64,000 nt of DNA from Paludibacter sp. UBA6032 (lineage in GTDB: Bacteria > Bacteroidota > Bacteroidia > Bacteroidales > Paludibacteraceae). Shown here piece by piece: positions 26,531 to 36,981 of this stretch. A model generated the notes under the pieces. It was not told the origin of the DNA, did not search any database, and was given only the letters and a program-made list of their open reading frames with translations. A program made the translations under genes and the position numbers. The stretch lies in assembly GCA_002427885.1 (NCBI GenBank), contig DIZI01000001.1:1-64000 (forward strand), written 5' to 3'. Within the stretch, counting starts at the first letter, position 1, and the number at the start of each line of letters is the position of its first letter.

Positions 26531-29500
26531 ATGAAAAAAAACGGCAAAAAACGATTCTTCAGGAACGTAACTTGGGTGTTCATTCTATTTTTACTGAACA
26601 CCGCCGGAGCATTTGCTCAGGTCAAAGTAAGCGGAGTAGTCATTGACAAAAACAAGGAGCCATTAATTGGTGTAAATATCACTGTTAAAGGCACGACAAT
26701 TGGAACAATAACAGATGTAAATGGTAAATATATCATTCAGGTTCCGGATGCAAAATCCACTTTGACATTTTCGTACATCGGTTATAAAACTGATGAAGTA
26801 ATTGTAGGTAAAAATACATTGATTAATATAGTTCTTAATGAAGATGCACAAAATATTGATGAAGTAGTTGTAGTTGCATACGGATCTCAGAAGAAATCAC
26901 ATTTGACCGGTGCTGTTTCTTCCATTAAGAATGATAAACTTGATGAAATACCGGTATCGAGTATCGGTCAGGCATTACAGGGGAAGTTAGCCGGTGTGAA
27001 TATTCAGAATATTGATCCACAAGCAGGTGAGGCTCCGATTATACGGGTTCGTGGCATGGGTTCGATCAGTGCTTCAGTAAGCCCTCTTGTAGTTGTTGAC
27101 GGTTTTCCAATCCCTGATGGATTATCATCCGTAAGTATGGGTGATGTTGAATCAATAGAAGTATTGAAAGATGCAGCTTCAGCAGCTATGTACGGATCGA
27201 GGGCTGCCGGGGGCGTTATTTTGGTGACAACTAAAAGTGGTAACATAAAAAAACCGAAATACCAGTTTAAGATGTATACCGGTATTCGTTCAGCACTTAA
27301 ACTTCCGGATATGATGAATACCGATCAATACACACAATTGCTTTATAATGAAGCAGCTTTGCGTATGCAGGATCCTTCCATTGATGGAACTGCAAATACA
27401 ATGAAATACAATCTTATTACAACGAGTGAGCAAGCATCATATTTAATTCAGAAATATTACGATGATCAACCAACAAACTGGTTAAATGAAGGTTTGCGGA
27501 ATAATGGATCCTCACAAAACTACCAGTTAAGTGCATCGGGTGGAGATAAAAATATAAAATACTATATTTCTGGAAATTACACCAGTGAAGATGGAATTAT
27601 GAAAAATAGCAATTATGACAAATATAATATGCGGGCAAAACTGGATATCAATTTGTCTCAAAACATAACAATCGGGATTAATGTTGCTCCTACTTACAGC
27701 CGTCAGGAAAAACCGGTGAATGACCTGACCGATTATACCCGTTTTCCTTCCTGGCTAATGGTTCGCCACAATGCAGCAACTGCAGCATTAACCGGAAAAA
27801 TTGTCGGTGATTACGCACAACCATCTGATTTTAATGGAACTAATATGAGTGGAGTTGGCATAGATGGAACAACATGGAATTTAACTGCTGTGAATCCTTT
27901 CAGTTCGAGCAATCAAAATCCGACTTCCATTCGTGAGCGGACAAGCATTATAACAGATGATTACCGGTTGCAAAGTAATGCCTATTTAATTATTAAACTT
28001 CTTCCTGGTCTGGAGTTCAAAACATCAAACGGTGTTTATACTCGTTACATAGAATATAACAAAAAAGAACAGTCTCAGGCAAATAAAGCCGGTGTCCCAA
28101 ATCAATTAACACGTCAAACTACATTCCATACAGAATTATTGTCAGAAAATACATTCAACTATGTAAAGAAATTCGGTGACCATGATTTAAATGTACTTGC
28201 CGGATTCACGTATCAGCAAACCGGAGACCGCAAGAATCAAATTGTTGGAACCAATTTTCCGGATGAACTTATGCTTTCATTTAATTATGCAGGGGCAATC
28301 TTAATGGAAAGTCCGGCAGTAAATGGAACAACTTCCAATTACGAGACCGAAAGTCTGGCTTCACTTATTGGACGTGTTACTTATGCATATAAAGGCAAAT
28401 ATTTACTCTCCGGTAGCATACGTTCGGATGGAACCTCTAAATTTGCACCGGGGAATAAATGGGTCGCTTTTCCGGCAGGCTCTCTAGGTTGGCGTGTATC
28501 AGAAGAAAGTTTCCTTAAACAGTATGACTGGTTATCGAATTTAAAACTACGCGCAAGTTTCGGATTGACCGGGAACAAAAACATTCCCAATAATTCCGAC
28601 AAAAATATTCTCAACACCACCAATTACGTTACAGGTTCTGGTACCGGAAACCTTGTTGCCGGACTGGCAGCCAACTATCCTTCCTCCGGCAATCCCGACA
28701 TTACATGGGAACAGACTGCTGAAGGCAATTATGGAATCGATTTCGGATTTCTGAATAGTAAATTTAATATTTCTGTTGAGTATTATAATTCAAATACCAT
28801 CAAACTGTTACTTCTTCAGCCCACAATGTATATTACAGGATATCAAACTTATTGGAACAATATTGGTAAAGTAAACAATAAAGGTATTGAAATTGAAATA
28901 GTTACGACTAACATTGAAACAAAGGATTTCACATGGAAAACAACCGGTAATTTCTCTACAAACAAAAACACACTGTTAAATTATGGGGATCGGGATTATA
29001 CAGATAATTTTGGTGAAAGAAGTGAAGTGTACCGTGGTATAATCGGTCAGCCTTCCATTCAATATTATGGATATAAATCCGATGGTGTATATACTTCATT
29101 CGAAGAAGTTGCAGCAGCAAAAGCACTAACAGATGCGAATGGTGTCGCGTTTACTTATGCCAAATTCGCTCCAATACTCGGAGGATTGAAAGTAGTCAAT
29201 ACAAACGGTGATAATAAAATAGATCCGAATGACCGGGTTGTAATTGGATCACCATTCCCTGATTTTACATATGGAATAAATAATACATTTACTTATAAGG
29301 GCTTTGATCTTGGTTTTTTAATTCAGGGCGTTCAGGGAGGACAATTAATTGATGGTAATTTGAATTACAATGAAAATCTTCGCTTGAACACAGCTTACAC
29401 CAACAATCGTTTTGTTAGTCCCATGTTCCCGGGTGATGGTAAAACAGTCTATTCAAACACAACGTCAGGAAGTGACCTGTTATTAACTGATTATGCCTTA

Positions 29501-29773
29501 GAAGATGCTTCCTATGCCGCTTTACGTGAATTTACATTTGGATATACTTTGCCTCAGAAAATAATTAATCTATTGAATATTAATCAATTCAGAGCCTATT
29601 TTTCTGCTCAGAATTTAATATACCTTATGGCACCAGGCTACAAAGGAGTAAATCCTGAAGCCCGTCGTAACAGCGGTCCGTATTCAAGTGCTTCTCCACT
29701 GGTCGATGGATATCAGAGAGGAGTGTTTCCTTTGAGTAGAACTATGACGGTTGGTTTTGATATTTCATTTTAA
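26531..29773 (+). CDS. SusC-type TonB-dependent glycan transporter
   Basis: A 1080-residue outer membrane importer of oligosaccharides. A signal peptide ends near AFAQ (about 30). A carboxypeptidase-regulatory-like domain runs to about residue 100 (VKVSGVVIDKNKEPLIGVNITVKGT), then the TonB-box-like DEVVVVAYGSQKK. The plug domain contains VSSIGQALQGKLAGVNI, IRVRGMGS and VLKDAASAAMYGSRAAGGVILVTTK, the SusC signature. A 22-strand barrel ends with MTVGFDISF. Its SusD partner follows after 62 bp. Together they should import alginate oligomers, given the lyases downstream. Expression is controlled by the double operator upstream. Confidence 0.96.
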   Translation: MKKNGKKRFFRNVTWVFILFLLNTAGAFAQVKVSGVVIDKNKEPLIGVNITVKGTTIGTITDVNGKYIIQVPDAKSTLTFSYIGYKTDEVIVGKNTLINIVLNEDAQNIDEVVVVAYGSQKKSHLTGAVSSIKNDKLDEIPVSSIGQALQGKLAGVNIQNIDPQAGEAPIIRVRGMGSISASVSPLVVVDGFPIPDGLSSVSMGDVESIEVLKDAASAAMYGSRAAGGVILVTTKSGNIKKPKYQFKMYTGIRSALKLPDMMNTDQYTQLLYNEAALRMQDPSIDGTANTMKYNLITTSEQASYLIQKYYDDQPTNWLNEGLRNNGSSQNYQLSASGGDKNIKYYISGNYTSEDGIMKNSNYDKYNMRAKLDINLSQNITIGINVAPTYSRQEKPVNDLTDYTRFPSWLMVRHNAATAALTGKIVGDYAQPSDFNGTNMSGVGIDGTTWNLTAVNPFSSSNQNPTSIRERTSIITDDYRLQSNAYLIIKLLPGLEFKTSNGVYTRYIEYNKKEQSQANKAGVPNQLTRQTTFHTELLSENTFNYVKKFGDHDLNVLAGFTYQQTGDRKNQIVGTNFPDELMLSFNYAGAILMESPAVNGTTSNYETESLASLIGRVTYAYKGKYLLSGSIRSDGTSKFAPGNKWVAFPAGSLGWRVSEESFLKQYDWLSNLKLRASFGLTGNKNIPNNSDKNILNTTNYVTGSGTGNLVAGLAANYPSSGNPDITWEQTAEGNYGIDFGFLNSKFNISVEYYNSNTIKLLLLQPTMYITGYQTYWNNIGKVNNKGIEIEIVTTNIETKDFTWKTTGNFSTNKNTLLNYGDRDYTDNFGERSEVYRGIIGQPSIQYYGYKSDGVYTSFEEVAAAKALTDANGVAFTYAKFAPILGGLKVVNTNGDNKIDPNDRVVIGSPFPDFTYGINNTFTYKGFDLGFLIQGVQGGQLIDGNLNYNENLRLNTAYTNNRFVSPMFPGDGKTVYSNTTSGSDLLLTDYALEDASYAALREFTFGYTLPQKIINLLNINQFRAYFSAQNLIYLMAPGYKGVNPEARRNSGPYSSASPLVDGYQRGVFPLSRTMTVGFDISF

Positions 29774-29835
29774 TTCATTATAAATCAACAACCTCGTAAA
29801 GCTTATTTTCTAATAACGATAAAAATAAATGAAAA

Positions 29836-31401
29836 ATGAAAAATAAAATTAGTTTAATATTAGTATTTATCGCAGCTATTGCATTTTCAGGCTGTGACAA
29901 TATAATTACCGATGTTCCCGAATCGGCATTAACACAAACAGATTTCTTCACTACACCAACCCGAATTAATAATGGTATTATGGGCTGTTACGAGGGAATG
30001 GCAAATATAAAGGAAGTCGAATGGCGGTTTACTGAAATCAGAAGTGATAACACCTGCGTATCAAGTACGGGAACAGGACAAACAGATCGTGCAGACATTT
30101 GTGACTTGAAATTTTTCAGAACTTCTCCAAGCCAAACCGGATTACTCAATTTTTGGTATCTTTTATACCAGAATATATCGAATGTAAATTCAATTCTACC
30201 CTTTGTTGCAAAGGGTCAAACTTATGTTCCCGTCGAAACACAACGTGAACAATATGAAGGAGAGCTTTTGTTTATCAGGGCATTTCATTATTACACATTG
30301 GTAAGTCTTTGGGGTAATATGTTTAAAGTAACCGGTGTTGTTGGCCCGAATGAAGCAAAAACAATTCCACGTTCACCGGTTTCAGAAATATATAATGATA
30401 TCATTATCCCTGACTTAATTAAGGCAGCGAATCAACTACCTCCTTCATATTCTTCGAGTGATGCAGGCAGAATTACGAAATGGGCTGCAAAAAGTTTACT
30501 TGCAAAAGCTTATATGATGATTGGTGGAGATGCCAATCTTACATTAGCAAAAGGTTTATTGGAAGAAGTTATGGGGGCTCCACAACATGGGTTACTTACA
30601 ACCGGAGTCACAGTCGGTGGTAAACTATTAAGTCCCTATGCCAGTATTTTTGATGTTTCAAACGAAATGAATAAGGAAATCATTTTTGCCATCCGTTATA
30701 AAGGGGGTGCTTATGGAATAGGCTCTACGTTTTGGGGAACATTTGCTCCAGAAGGCTCAGCAAATCAAATACTTAAAATAGGAACACCCATTGGAAATAA
30801 TAATCCGACTCCTGATCTGATGAATCAATTTTATACCGATTCAACCGATACAAGAATAGATGCATCATTCAGAATCTGGAAAAAATCATCTACAACTAAT
30901 ATCCCATATATTTCAAAATATATTGATGCGAATATGACTCAGGCATTACAAGCAGAAAATGATTGGATTGAAATTCGTTATGCAGATATAGTTTTGTTAC
31001 ATGCCGAAATTGAAGCTCAACAAAGTGATTTTCCAGCAGCATTAACTGATGTAAACCGAATCAGAACAAGAGCCGGAATTAAATCATACATAAGCTTCGA
31101 TTCAAAAACGGAAGCATTGGATTCGGTATATACTGAAAGGCGGAAGGAACTTGCATTTGAAAATCAACGTTGGTTTGATTTATTGCGTATGGGAAAAGCA
31201 TACGGTGATCCGGAAAAAGCTATCAATATTCTCAAAACAAGTGTATTTGTTACGGACTGGACAACCTTATATTCTTTATATAGCCCAATTTTACCTCCAA
31301 TCGAAAGTTCTTTCATAACCGATAGACTTTTATTGCCGATTCCTCAGCAGGAAATCGATACAAACAACGATATGGTTATTCCTCAAAACACAGGTTATTA
31401 A
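29836..31401 (+). CDS. SusD-like surface glycan-binding lipoprotein
   Basis: A 521-residue lipoprotein (lipobox FSGCDN, Cys about 20) forming the lid of the SusC barrel. The N-terminal SusD motif SALTQTDFFTTPTRINNGIMGCYEGM and the TPR-like QYEGELLFIRAFHYYTLVSLWGNMFKV are typical. The C-terminal RagB/SusD segment has IEIRYADIVLLHAEIEAQQ, DVNRIRTRAGI and ERRKELAFENQRWFDLLRMGKA. Size is normal. It is cotranscribed with susC (62-bp gap) and the small lipoprotein gene 18 bp downstream. Confidence 0.95.
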   Translation: MKNKISLILVFIAAIAFSGCDNIITDVPESALTQTDFFTTPTRINNGIMGCYEGMANIKEVEWRFTEIRSDNTCVSSTGTGQTDRADICDLKFFRTSPSQTGLLNFWYLLYQNISNVNSILPFVAKGQTYVPVETQREQYEGELLFIRAFHYYTLVSLWGNMFKVTGVVGPNEAKTIPRSPVSEIYNDIIIPDLIKAANQLPPSYSSSDAGRITKWAAKSLLAKAYMMIGGDANLTLAKGLLEEVMGAPQHGLLTTGVTVGGKLLSPYASIFDVSNEMNKEIIFAIRYKGGAYGIGSTFWGTFAPEGSANQILKIGTPIGNNNPTPDLMNQFYTDSTDTRIDASFRIWKKSSTTNIPYISKYIDANMTQALQAENDWIEIRYADIVLLHAEIEAQQSDFPAALTDVNRIRTRAGIKSYISFDSKTEALDSVYTERRKELAFENQRWFDLLRMGKAYGDPEKAINILKTSVFVTDWTTLYSLYSPILPPIESSFITDRLLLPIPQQEIDTNNDMVIPQNTGY

Positions 31402-31419
31402 TTTTTTAATCAGATCATT

Positions 31420-32025
31420 ATGAAACAGATAAATAAAATCTCATTATTGGTTATATTAACAATATTTTTTGGCTTCGGATTCAGTTCCTGCACGGTGGAC
31501 GAACCAATCGTGGTTGTTCCGAAAACAGTAGATCAGTACATTGCACAATTCAGTACTTATGTAGCCTCTGAAAGAACTTTTTTGGACAATTGCGTTGTAG
31601 GATACAATAAAGGAGACTTCACTCCTGTGTCAACTACTTCATTTAACACGTACACAAGCAATTATCGTGTAGCTTTACAGGCCGACTCGGCAGTGATTGT
31701 AAAACCAAATGTTAGCATTGCTGAACTTGTTGCTGCCAATACGGCTCTAGCAACACCCGGAAAAGCATTTTGGGGAAAAATTAATATTTCCGATCGCCGT
31801 CCGTTGAATGATTTAATTATTGAAGTAACTACACTAAATACAGGCACATTAGTAGGAACTGCAGTGGGTCAGGTTTCGCAGGATGCAAAAAACACTCTTA
31901 CAACTGCAATTGGAACTGCTACAACAACACGGGATGCATTGACTACAATTGATCGTCAGGTGGCTGAAGGTGTGACTGCTCTCAATGCAGCAAAAGATGC
32001 ATTTACAAATTCAATAGTAAAATAA
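31420..32025 (+). CDS. small FIVAR-like lipoprotein in the SusCD operon
   Basis: A 201-residue lipoprotein: the lipobox is SSCT (Cys about 24), followed by an acidic stretch (DEPIVVV). The mature part is predicted helical. Its last 75 residues, from about LNDLIIEVTTLNTG through GQVSQDAKNTLTTAIGTAT to ALNAAKDAFTNSIV, have the spacing of a FIVAR-type helical bundle. It holds the position of a surface glycan-binding protein (third gene after SusC and SusD), so a role in surface capture of uronate polymers is inferred from context. It is unusually small for that job. A strong terminator follows. Family assignment is by eye only. Confidence 0.7.
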   Translation: MKQINKISLLVILTIFFGFGFSSCTVDEPIVVVPKTVDQYIAQFSTYVASERTFLDNCVVGYNKGDFTPVSTTSFNTYTSNYRVALQADSAVIVKPNVSIAELVAANTALATPGKAFWGKINISDRRPLNDLIIEVTTLNTGTLVGTAVGQVSQDAKNTLTTAIGTATTTRDALTTIDRQVAEGVTALNAAKDAFTNSIVK

Positions 32026-32034
32026 TAGAACTCC

Positions 32035-32073
32035 AAATCACTGCTGTATAAATTTTACAGCAGTGATTTTTCT
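32035..32073 (+). terminator. terminator/attenuator between SusCD and lyase genes
   Basis: A perfect 14-bp stem, 32035-32048 with 32056-32069 and a 7-nt loop, is followed by TTTT. No operator or clear promoter lies between it and the PL6 gene at 32137, so partial read-through probably sets a lower level for the enzymes than for SusCD. Confidence 0.85.
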
Positions 32074-32136
32074 ACTCATTTTTTCTAATTACTTTCTCTC
32101 CACCAGAACACTTAAGTTCCTTTTAACTACAATCAA

Positions 32137-34524
32137 ATGAATACCAGACTCTTAATATTATCATTCATCATCCTTTTTATTCATTTTAGTATTTCAGCAA
32201 AAATCTATAAGGTTGAAAACACAATCCAATACCAGGAAAAAGTAAAACTTTTATTACCGGGTGATACCATTATGCTGGCTAATGGTGTTTGGAAAGACGC
32301 ACAATTGGTTTTCAAAGCTAACGGAGAAAAAGACAAATATATCTTTCTGGAAGCTGAAACACCCGGAAAAGTCACATTGGAAGGAAAATCTGGATTACAG
32401 ATTTCCGGGAAATGGCTTCAGGTTTCGGGTCTGGTTTTCATTAATGGAAACAGTCCTAAAGGAACTGTTATTGATTTCAGAACCAATTCAAGAAATTATG
32501 CATATAATTGTATAGTAACCAATTGTGTCATTGACAAATTCAATCTTGCTGCAAAAGATTCATCGGATCACTGGATTGGACTTTATGGCAAAAATAATAC
32601 GATAGAATATTGTTATTTTGGTGGAAAAACTAATCTGGGAACTACTCTTGTTGTCTGGCCAAACGATTCGAATTCAATCAATAATCATCATCTGATTTAT
32701 CGTAACTATTTTGGTCCACGACCACGATTAGGATCAAATGGCGGCGAAACCATCCGAATCGGGACAAGTCAGGTTTGCACAAACAGTTCTGCTTCAATTG
32801 TTGAAGGAAATTATTTTGAGCATTGCAATGGAGAAGTAGAAATTATCTCCAATAAATCAGGCGATAATATATATTCCAATAACACATTTTTCGAATGTGA
32901 AGGTTGCCTTACCCTTCGTCATGGAAATCGTGCAACTGTTTGCGGAAACTGGTTTATAGGAAATGACAAGGAAAATACCGGTGGAGTTCGGGTTATAAAT
33001 GAAGGACATTTAATATATAACAATTATTTCTATAAACTTCGTGGCGATAATTTTCGTTCAGGACTTACCATTATGAATGCCATACCTAATTCTCCGGCAA
33101 ATGGTTATGCACCTGTCAAAAATGTTGTCATAGCAAACAATACGTATTACGATTGCGCTTTTCCATGGGCTTTTGGAGCCGGTTTCGGCGAAAGAGACCG
33201 AACTGTTACAGCACAAAGTACTTTGTTATTGAACAATTTAGTTTACTGTACCAATACTGATGAAATTATTAAACATTACGACAAAACTGATGGAATTATA
33301 CTGAATAATAATATTTTGGTCAACAGTAAAGGTATTTCAAATGAAACAGGTTGTGTTCCGGGTGAGGTGAAAATGACAAAAGTTTGGGGAGTAGATGTGC
33401 CATACACAACCGTGAGAGCAAAAAAACTTCCTTATGTAAAATATGATTTAGTTGGAGAAGTACGTGGAGATGCAGTTATTGGTGCATTGCAGAATAAAGA
33501 TGAAAAGCCGGCAGTTGTAATTGCCACTTCCATCAATTGTGGTCCTCAATGGTATAAACCGGGTTCGGTTGAAACTCAACAAAAAACAAAAAAAACAGGT
33601 AAAATTACTACTTTAAAACCCGGAACGGACAACTTGTATCAGGCGGTGAAAAATGCAGGAGATGGTGATGTTCTGTTATTAAGTGAAGGGGAATATGTAG
33701 CAACAAAAAAGATAATCGTGTTGAAAAATATTACAATTAAAGCTGATTCTGATAAAAAACCGGTTCTTCTTTTAAAAACCGATAGAGAAAACGGAAGTCT
33801 GTTTGAAATTGGTGGAAATGCAAATCTCAGAATTCAGGGTATCGCCATAAATGGTGACAGCAAGGCTGAATTCCCGGCAAAATATGCCTTTATTTCTTCA
33901 AAAGATGCTGCAGCTGGTTATTCTTTAATAATTGACAACTGTGAAATTTACGATTTTAACGTGTTGTCCGGAGCCATTTATAAAGCATATAAAGGATCGG
34001 TTGCGGATTCCATTGTAGTTACAAATTCTTTATTCAGAGATTCATATCGTGGATTTAGTTTGGGTGAAGAAAAAGATGATATTGGAAAATACAGTGTCGA
34101 AAACATCAAATTTGACAATACTATTTTCACTCATTTTGCTCAATATATTATTGATTATTATCGTGGTGGAAATGATGAATCGACACTGGGAGGTTCGCTG
34201 AATGTGAATCACTGTATTTTCGACCAGGTTGGAAACGATGAAAAACAGACGATACTGAAATCGACAGGCATAAAAAACGTAGCGATTAATAATTCAGTAT
34301 TCAATAATTCTATGGCTAAGACTTCCGTCAAACTATCCGGTTCTAAAAATGCAATTACAAATTGTGATTTTAATGGTTGTCCGAAACCGAAACTAGAAGA
34401 TGGAGCAAAATCTGTCAATATTTTATTTCTTAATCCGGATTTTGAAAAAAACAGTTTTAAATCGTCATCCAAATCCGGTTTGTCAGGCAAAAGTTTAGAT
34501 GGTAGTAATATCGGACTCCGTTAA
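32137..34524 (+). CDS. PL6 alginate lyase (two beta-helix domains), copy 1
   Basis: A 795-residue secreted lyase (signal peptide about 1-21). The N-terminal parallel beta-helix of the chondroitinase-B/PL6 type runs to about 450. The metal-binding and catalytic cluster is NGEVEIISNKS, with Glu233, Glu235 and Lys240, then Arg261 in TLRHGN; the 21-residue Lys-Arg spacing equals that in the characterised PL6 enzyme AlyGC. A second beta-helix (about 485-795, from LKPGTDNLYQAV) contains DYYRGGNDEST. PL6 enzymes cleave alginate by Ca-dependent beta-elimination, often at MG or G-rich blocks. It is the first gene after the attenuator and is paralogous to the next gene over its whole length. No lipobox or T9SS tail is seen, so it is probably periplasmic. 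Confidence 0.92.
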   Translation: MNTRLLILSFIILFIHFSISAKIYKVENTIQYQEKVKLLLPGDTIMLANGVWKDAQLVFKANGEKDKYIFLEAETPGKVTLEGKSGLQISGKWLQVSGLVFINGNSPKGTVIDFRTNSRNYAYNCIVTNCVIDKFNLAAKDSSDHWIGLYGKNNTIEYCYFGGKTNLGTTLVVWPNDSNSINNHHLIYRNYFGPRPRLGSNGGETIRIGTSQVCTNSSASIVEGNYFEHCNGEVEIISNKSGDNIYSNNTFFECEGCLTLRHGNRATVCGNWFIGNDKENTGGVRVINEGHLIYNNYFYKLRGDNFRSGLTIMNAIPNSPANGYAPVKNVVIANNTYYDCAFPWAFGAGFGERDRTVTAQSTLLLNNLVYCTNTDEIIKHYDKTDGIILNNNILVNSKGISNETGCVPGEVKMTKVWGVDVPYTTVRAKKLPYVKYDLVGEVRGDAVIGALQNKDEKPAVVIATSINCGPQWYKPGSVETQQKTKKTGKITTLKPGTDNLYQAVKNAGDGDVLLLSEGEYVATKKIIVLKNITIKADSDKKPVLLLKTDRENGSLFEIGGNANLRIQGIAINGDSKAEFPAKYAFISSKDAAAGYSLIIDNCEIYDFNVLSGAIYKAYKGSVADSIVVTNSLFRDSYRGFSLGEEKDDIGKYSVENIKFDNTIFTHFAQYIIDYYRGGNDESTLGGSLNVNHCIFDQVGNDEKQTILKSTGIKNVAINNSVFNNSMAKTSVKLSGSKNAITNCDFNGCPKPKLEDGAKSVNILFLNPDFEKNSFKSSSKSGLSGKSLDGSNIGLR

Positions 34525-34568
34525 AAAACCTGATATATAAAAAATATAATATCTAAATTCTTTAGAAA

Positions 34569-36956
34569 ATGAACAACAATAAAAAATATGTAATTCTTTT
34601 CCTTACAATCAGCCTATCTTTTTCGTTTATTCATGCGACAAATTATAAGGTTTCCAATACAAAAGAATTAAACGAAAGAATGAGAAATGCAATACCCGGT
34701 GATTGCATTATTATGGCAAATGGCATTTGGAATGATCTTCTGATTGAGTTTAAAGCCAAAGGGACTTCAAAAAAACACATTACACTTACAGCCGAAACTG
34801 CAGGTAAAGTTCTTATTGAAGGAGTTTCAAATCTTTCAATTTCGGGTGAATATCTGGATGTTTCAAATCTTGTATTTACGAATGGTCACACACCGACACG
34901 AACAGTACTGCTCTTTAAAACCTCCAATACCGAATATGCATATCATTGCAGGGTTTCTGATTGTGTGATTAACAAATTCAATCAACCAATACGCGAAACG
35001 GAAGACAACTGGGTATCCATGTGGGGAAAATACAATGAAGTATCCAATTGTTATTTCGGAGGAAAAACAAATGTAGGTACCACTTTTATTGTTTGTCCAA
35101 ACGATACGAATAGTATTTACAACAAACATTTGATTTCGCACAATTATTTTGGACCCCGTCCCCGACTTGGTTCAAATGGAGGAGAAACCATGCGTATCGG
35201 TACAAGTGAAGTTTGCCTAAAAAGTTCTGAAACTGTCGTTGAGGGTAATTATTTTGACCATTGTAACGGTGAAGTTGAAATTTTATCTAATAAATCAAGT
35301 GATAATAAAATTCTGAATAATACTTTTTTTGAGTCTGAAGGTAGTCTGGTATTGAGACATGGAAACCGTGAAACCGTTTCAGGAAACTGGTTTATCGGAA
35401 ACGGTAAACCATTTACCGGTGGAATTCGTGTAATAAATGCCGGGCATCAGATTTACAATAATTTCCTGTATAAACTTACCGGCGACGAATTCCGATCTCC
35501 ACTTACGATTATGAACGGTATTCCCGATTCACCTTTAAGTGGATATGCTCCGGTAAAAAATGTTCTGATAGCAAACAATACTTTTTACGATTGCAAACTT
35601 CCATGGAATTTTTGCGTTGGAAGAAGCGAAAGAAATCGTATTATTACACCTCAAAATACGCAGTTAATCAATAATATTGTGTACAGTCCTAATGAAAAAG
35701 AATTGATAATAAGCTACGACAACACTGACGGCATTACACTTTCTAACAATTTAATGATTTCTGCGAAAGGAGTTTCAACTAAAAAAGGAACTGTTGCCGG
35801 TGAAGTTATGAAAGCGAACTATCAGGGGAAAGACTTCATATTTTCAACTATAAAAGCAGAGAGAATTCCTCTAGTAAAACAGGATATTCTTGGTCAGTCA
35901 AATTCGAGTCCGGTAATTGGTGCGTTTCAAAATAACGAAGATAATACTAAAACATTAGTTGCAAGTTCCGAAAACACAGGACCAAACTGGAATTTTAAAG
36001 AACTTGTCTTTGCTACGAAACCAATTATTAATAAAAAAATAATTAAGGTTAAACCGGGAACAGATAATCTATATAATGCCGTATATCTGGCAAATGATGG
36101 TGATATCTTATTGCTGGATTCAGGAACTTATGTACTGACCAGAAGAATTATATTCACAAAAAGCCTGACAATCAAAGCTTCATCAAAACTAAAATCGAAA
36201 CCAATAATAAAAATGGAAACCGAAGTTGCAGGCGAATCACTTTTTGAAATTAATTCGAATGTTTATCTTCGAATAAAAGGATTGAAAATTGAAGGCAAAA
36301 GCTCTACAATATCTCCTGAAAATGCTTTTGTCTCAGCTGACCATGCATTACGCTATTCTTTGTTTGTTGATAATTGTGAAATTTCTGGTTTTAATCAGAA
36401 AAACAGTTCTGTTTTCACCGGTTTATATTGCACAATGGCCGATTCGATTGTAATCTCTAATTCTGTTATTCGCGATTCATACAGCGGAATTAATTTGCAT
36501 ACCGAGAAGGAAGATGGAAGGTATAATGCTGAAACAGTAATTTTCAACAATAGCGTTTTTGCCAATTTATCGGATTATGCGCTTGATTATTACCGGGGTG
36601 GAAATGACGAATCAACTGTCGGCGGTTCCTTGTCGGTATATCATTGCGTTTTTGATTCGGTTGGAAATACCGACAGTCAGGCAATTTTGAATTTAAACAG
36701 AATCATGTACGTTAAAATCAACAATTCGATCTTCTCGAATTCTAAAGCGAAAAGTTCACTTACACTTTGGTATCTGTACGATAAAATATCAAACTCATGT
36801 TTCTACAATTGTCCGAAACCTGAATTTACAAAAGAAGCAAAATCAAAAAATCTGATTTTTGAAAATCCTGATTATGAGAAGAGAACATATTCACTTTCAA
36901 TCAATTCAACTTTGACAGGAAAAGCATCTGATGGTAAAAGCATAGGTTTGAAATAA
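34569..36956 (+). CDS. PL6 alginate lyase (two beta-helix domains), copy 2
   Basis: A 795-residue secreted lyase, the same length as the preceding gene and similar throughout, so the pair arose by tandem duplication. Signal peptide about 1-22. The active site is preserved: NGEVEILSNKS gives Glu235, Glu237 and Lys242, and VLRHGN gives Arg263, again 21 residues apart. The second beta-helix starts at VKPGTDNLYNAV and carries the same DYYRGGNDEST motif. Divergence outside the active site (for example HDEs replaced around the substrate groove) suggests different block preference rather than redundancy; this is inference. The gene starts 44 bp after copy 1 and is cotranscribed. Confidence 0.92.
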   Translation: MNNNKKYVILFLTISLSFSFIHATNYKVSNTKELNERMRNAIPGDCIIMANGIWNDLLIEFKAKGTSKKHITLTAETAGKVLIEGVSNLSISGEYLDVSNLVFTNGHTPTRTVLLFKTSNTEYAYHCRVSDCVINKFNQPIRETEDNWVSMWGKYNEVSNCYFGGKTNVGTTFIVCPNDTNSIYNKHLISHNYFGPRPRLGSNGGETMRIGTSEVCLKSSETVVEGNYFDHCNGEVEILSNKSSDNKILNNTFFESEGSLVLRHGNRETVSGNWFIGNGKPFTGGIRVINAGHQIYNNFLYKLTGDEFRSPLTIMNGIPDSPLSGYAPVKNVLIANNTFYDCKLPWNFCVGRSERNRIITPQNTQLINNIVYSPNEKELIISYDNTDGITLSNNLMISAKGVSTKKGTVAGEVMKANYQGKDFIFSTIKAERIPLVKQDILGQSNSSPVIGAFQNNEDNTKTLVASSENTGPNWNFKELVFATKPIINKKIIKVKPGTDNLYNAVYLANDGDILLLDSGTYVLTRRIIFTKSLTIKASSKLKSKPIIKMETEVAGESLFEINSNVYLRIKGLKIEGKSSTISPENAFVSADHALRYSLFVDNCEISGFNQKNSSVFTGLYCTMADSIVISNSVIRDSYSGINLHTEKEDGRYNAETVIFNNSVFANLSDYALDYYRGGNDESTVGGSLSVYHCVFDSVGNTDSQAILNLNRIMYVKINNSIFSNSKAKSSLTLWYLYDKISNSCFYNCPKPEFTKEAKSKNLIFENPDYEKRTYSLSINSTLTGKASDGKSIGLK

Positions 36957-36981
36957 CAAATTCAATTCAAAAAAAGCAATT

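Noticed and set aside
32070..32136. Search for an operator promoter before PL6 copy 1
   Set aside because: No TTGGTNNACCAA and no TAnnTTTG was found, so transcription is assigned to read-through from susC.
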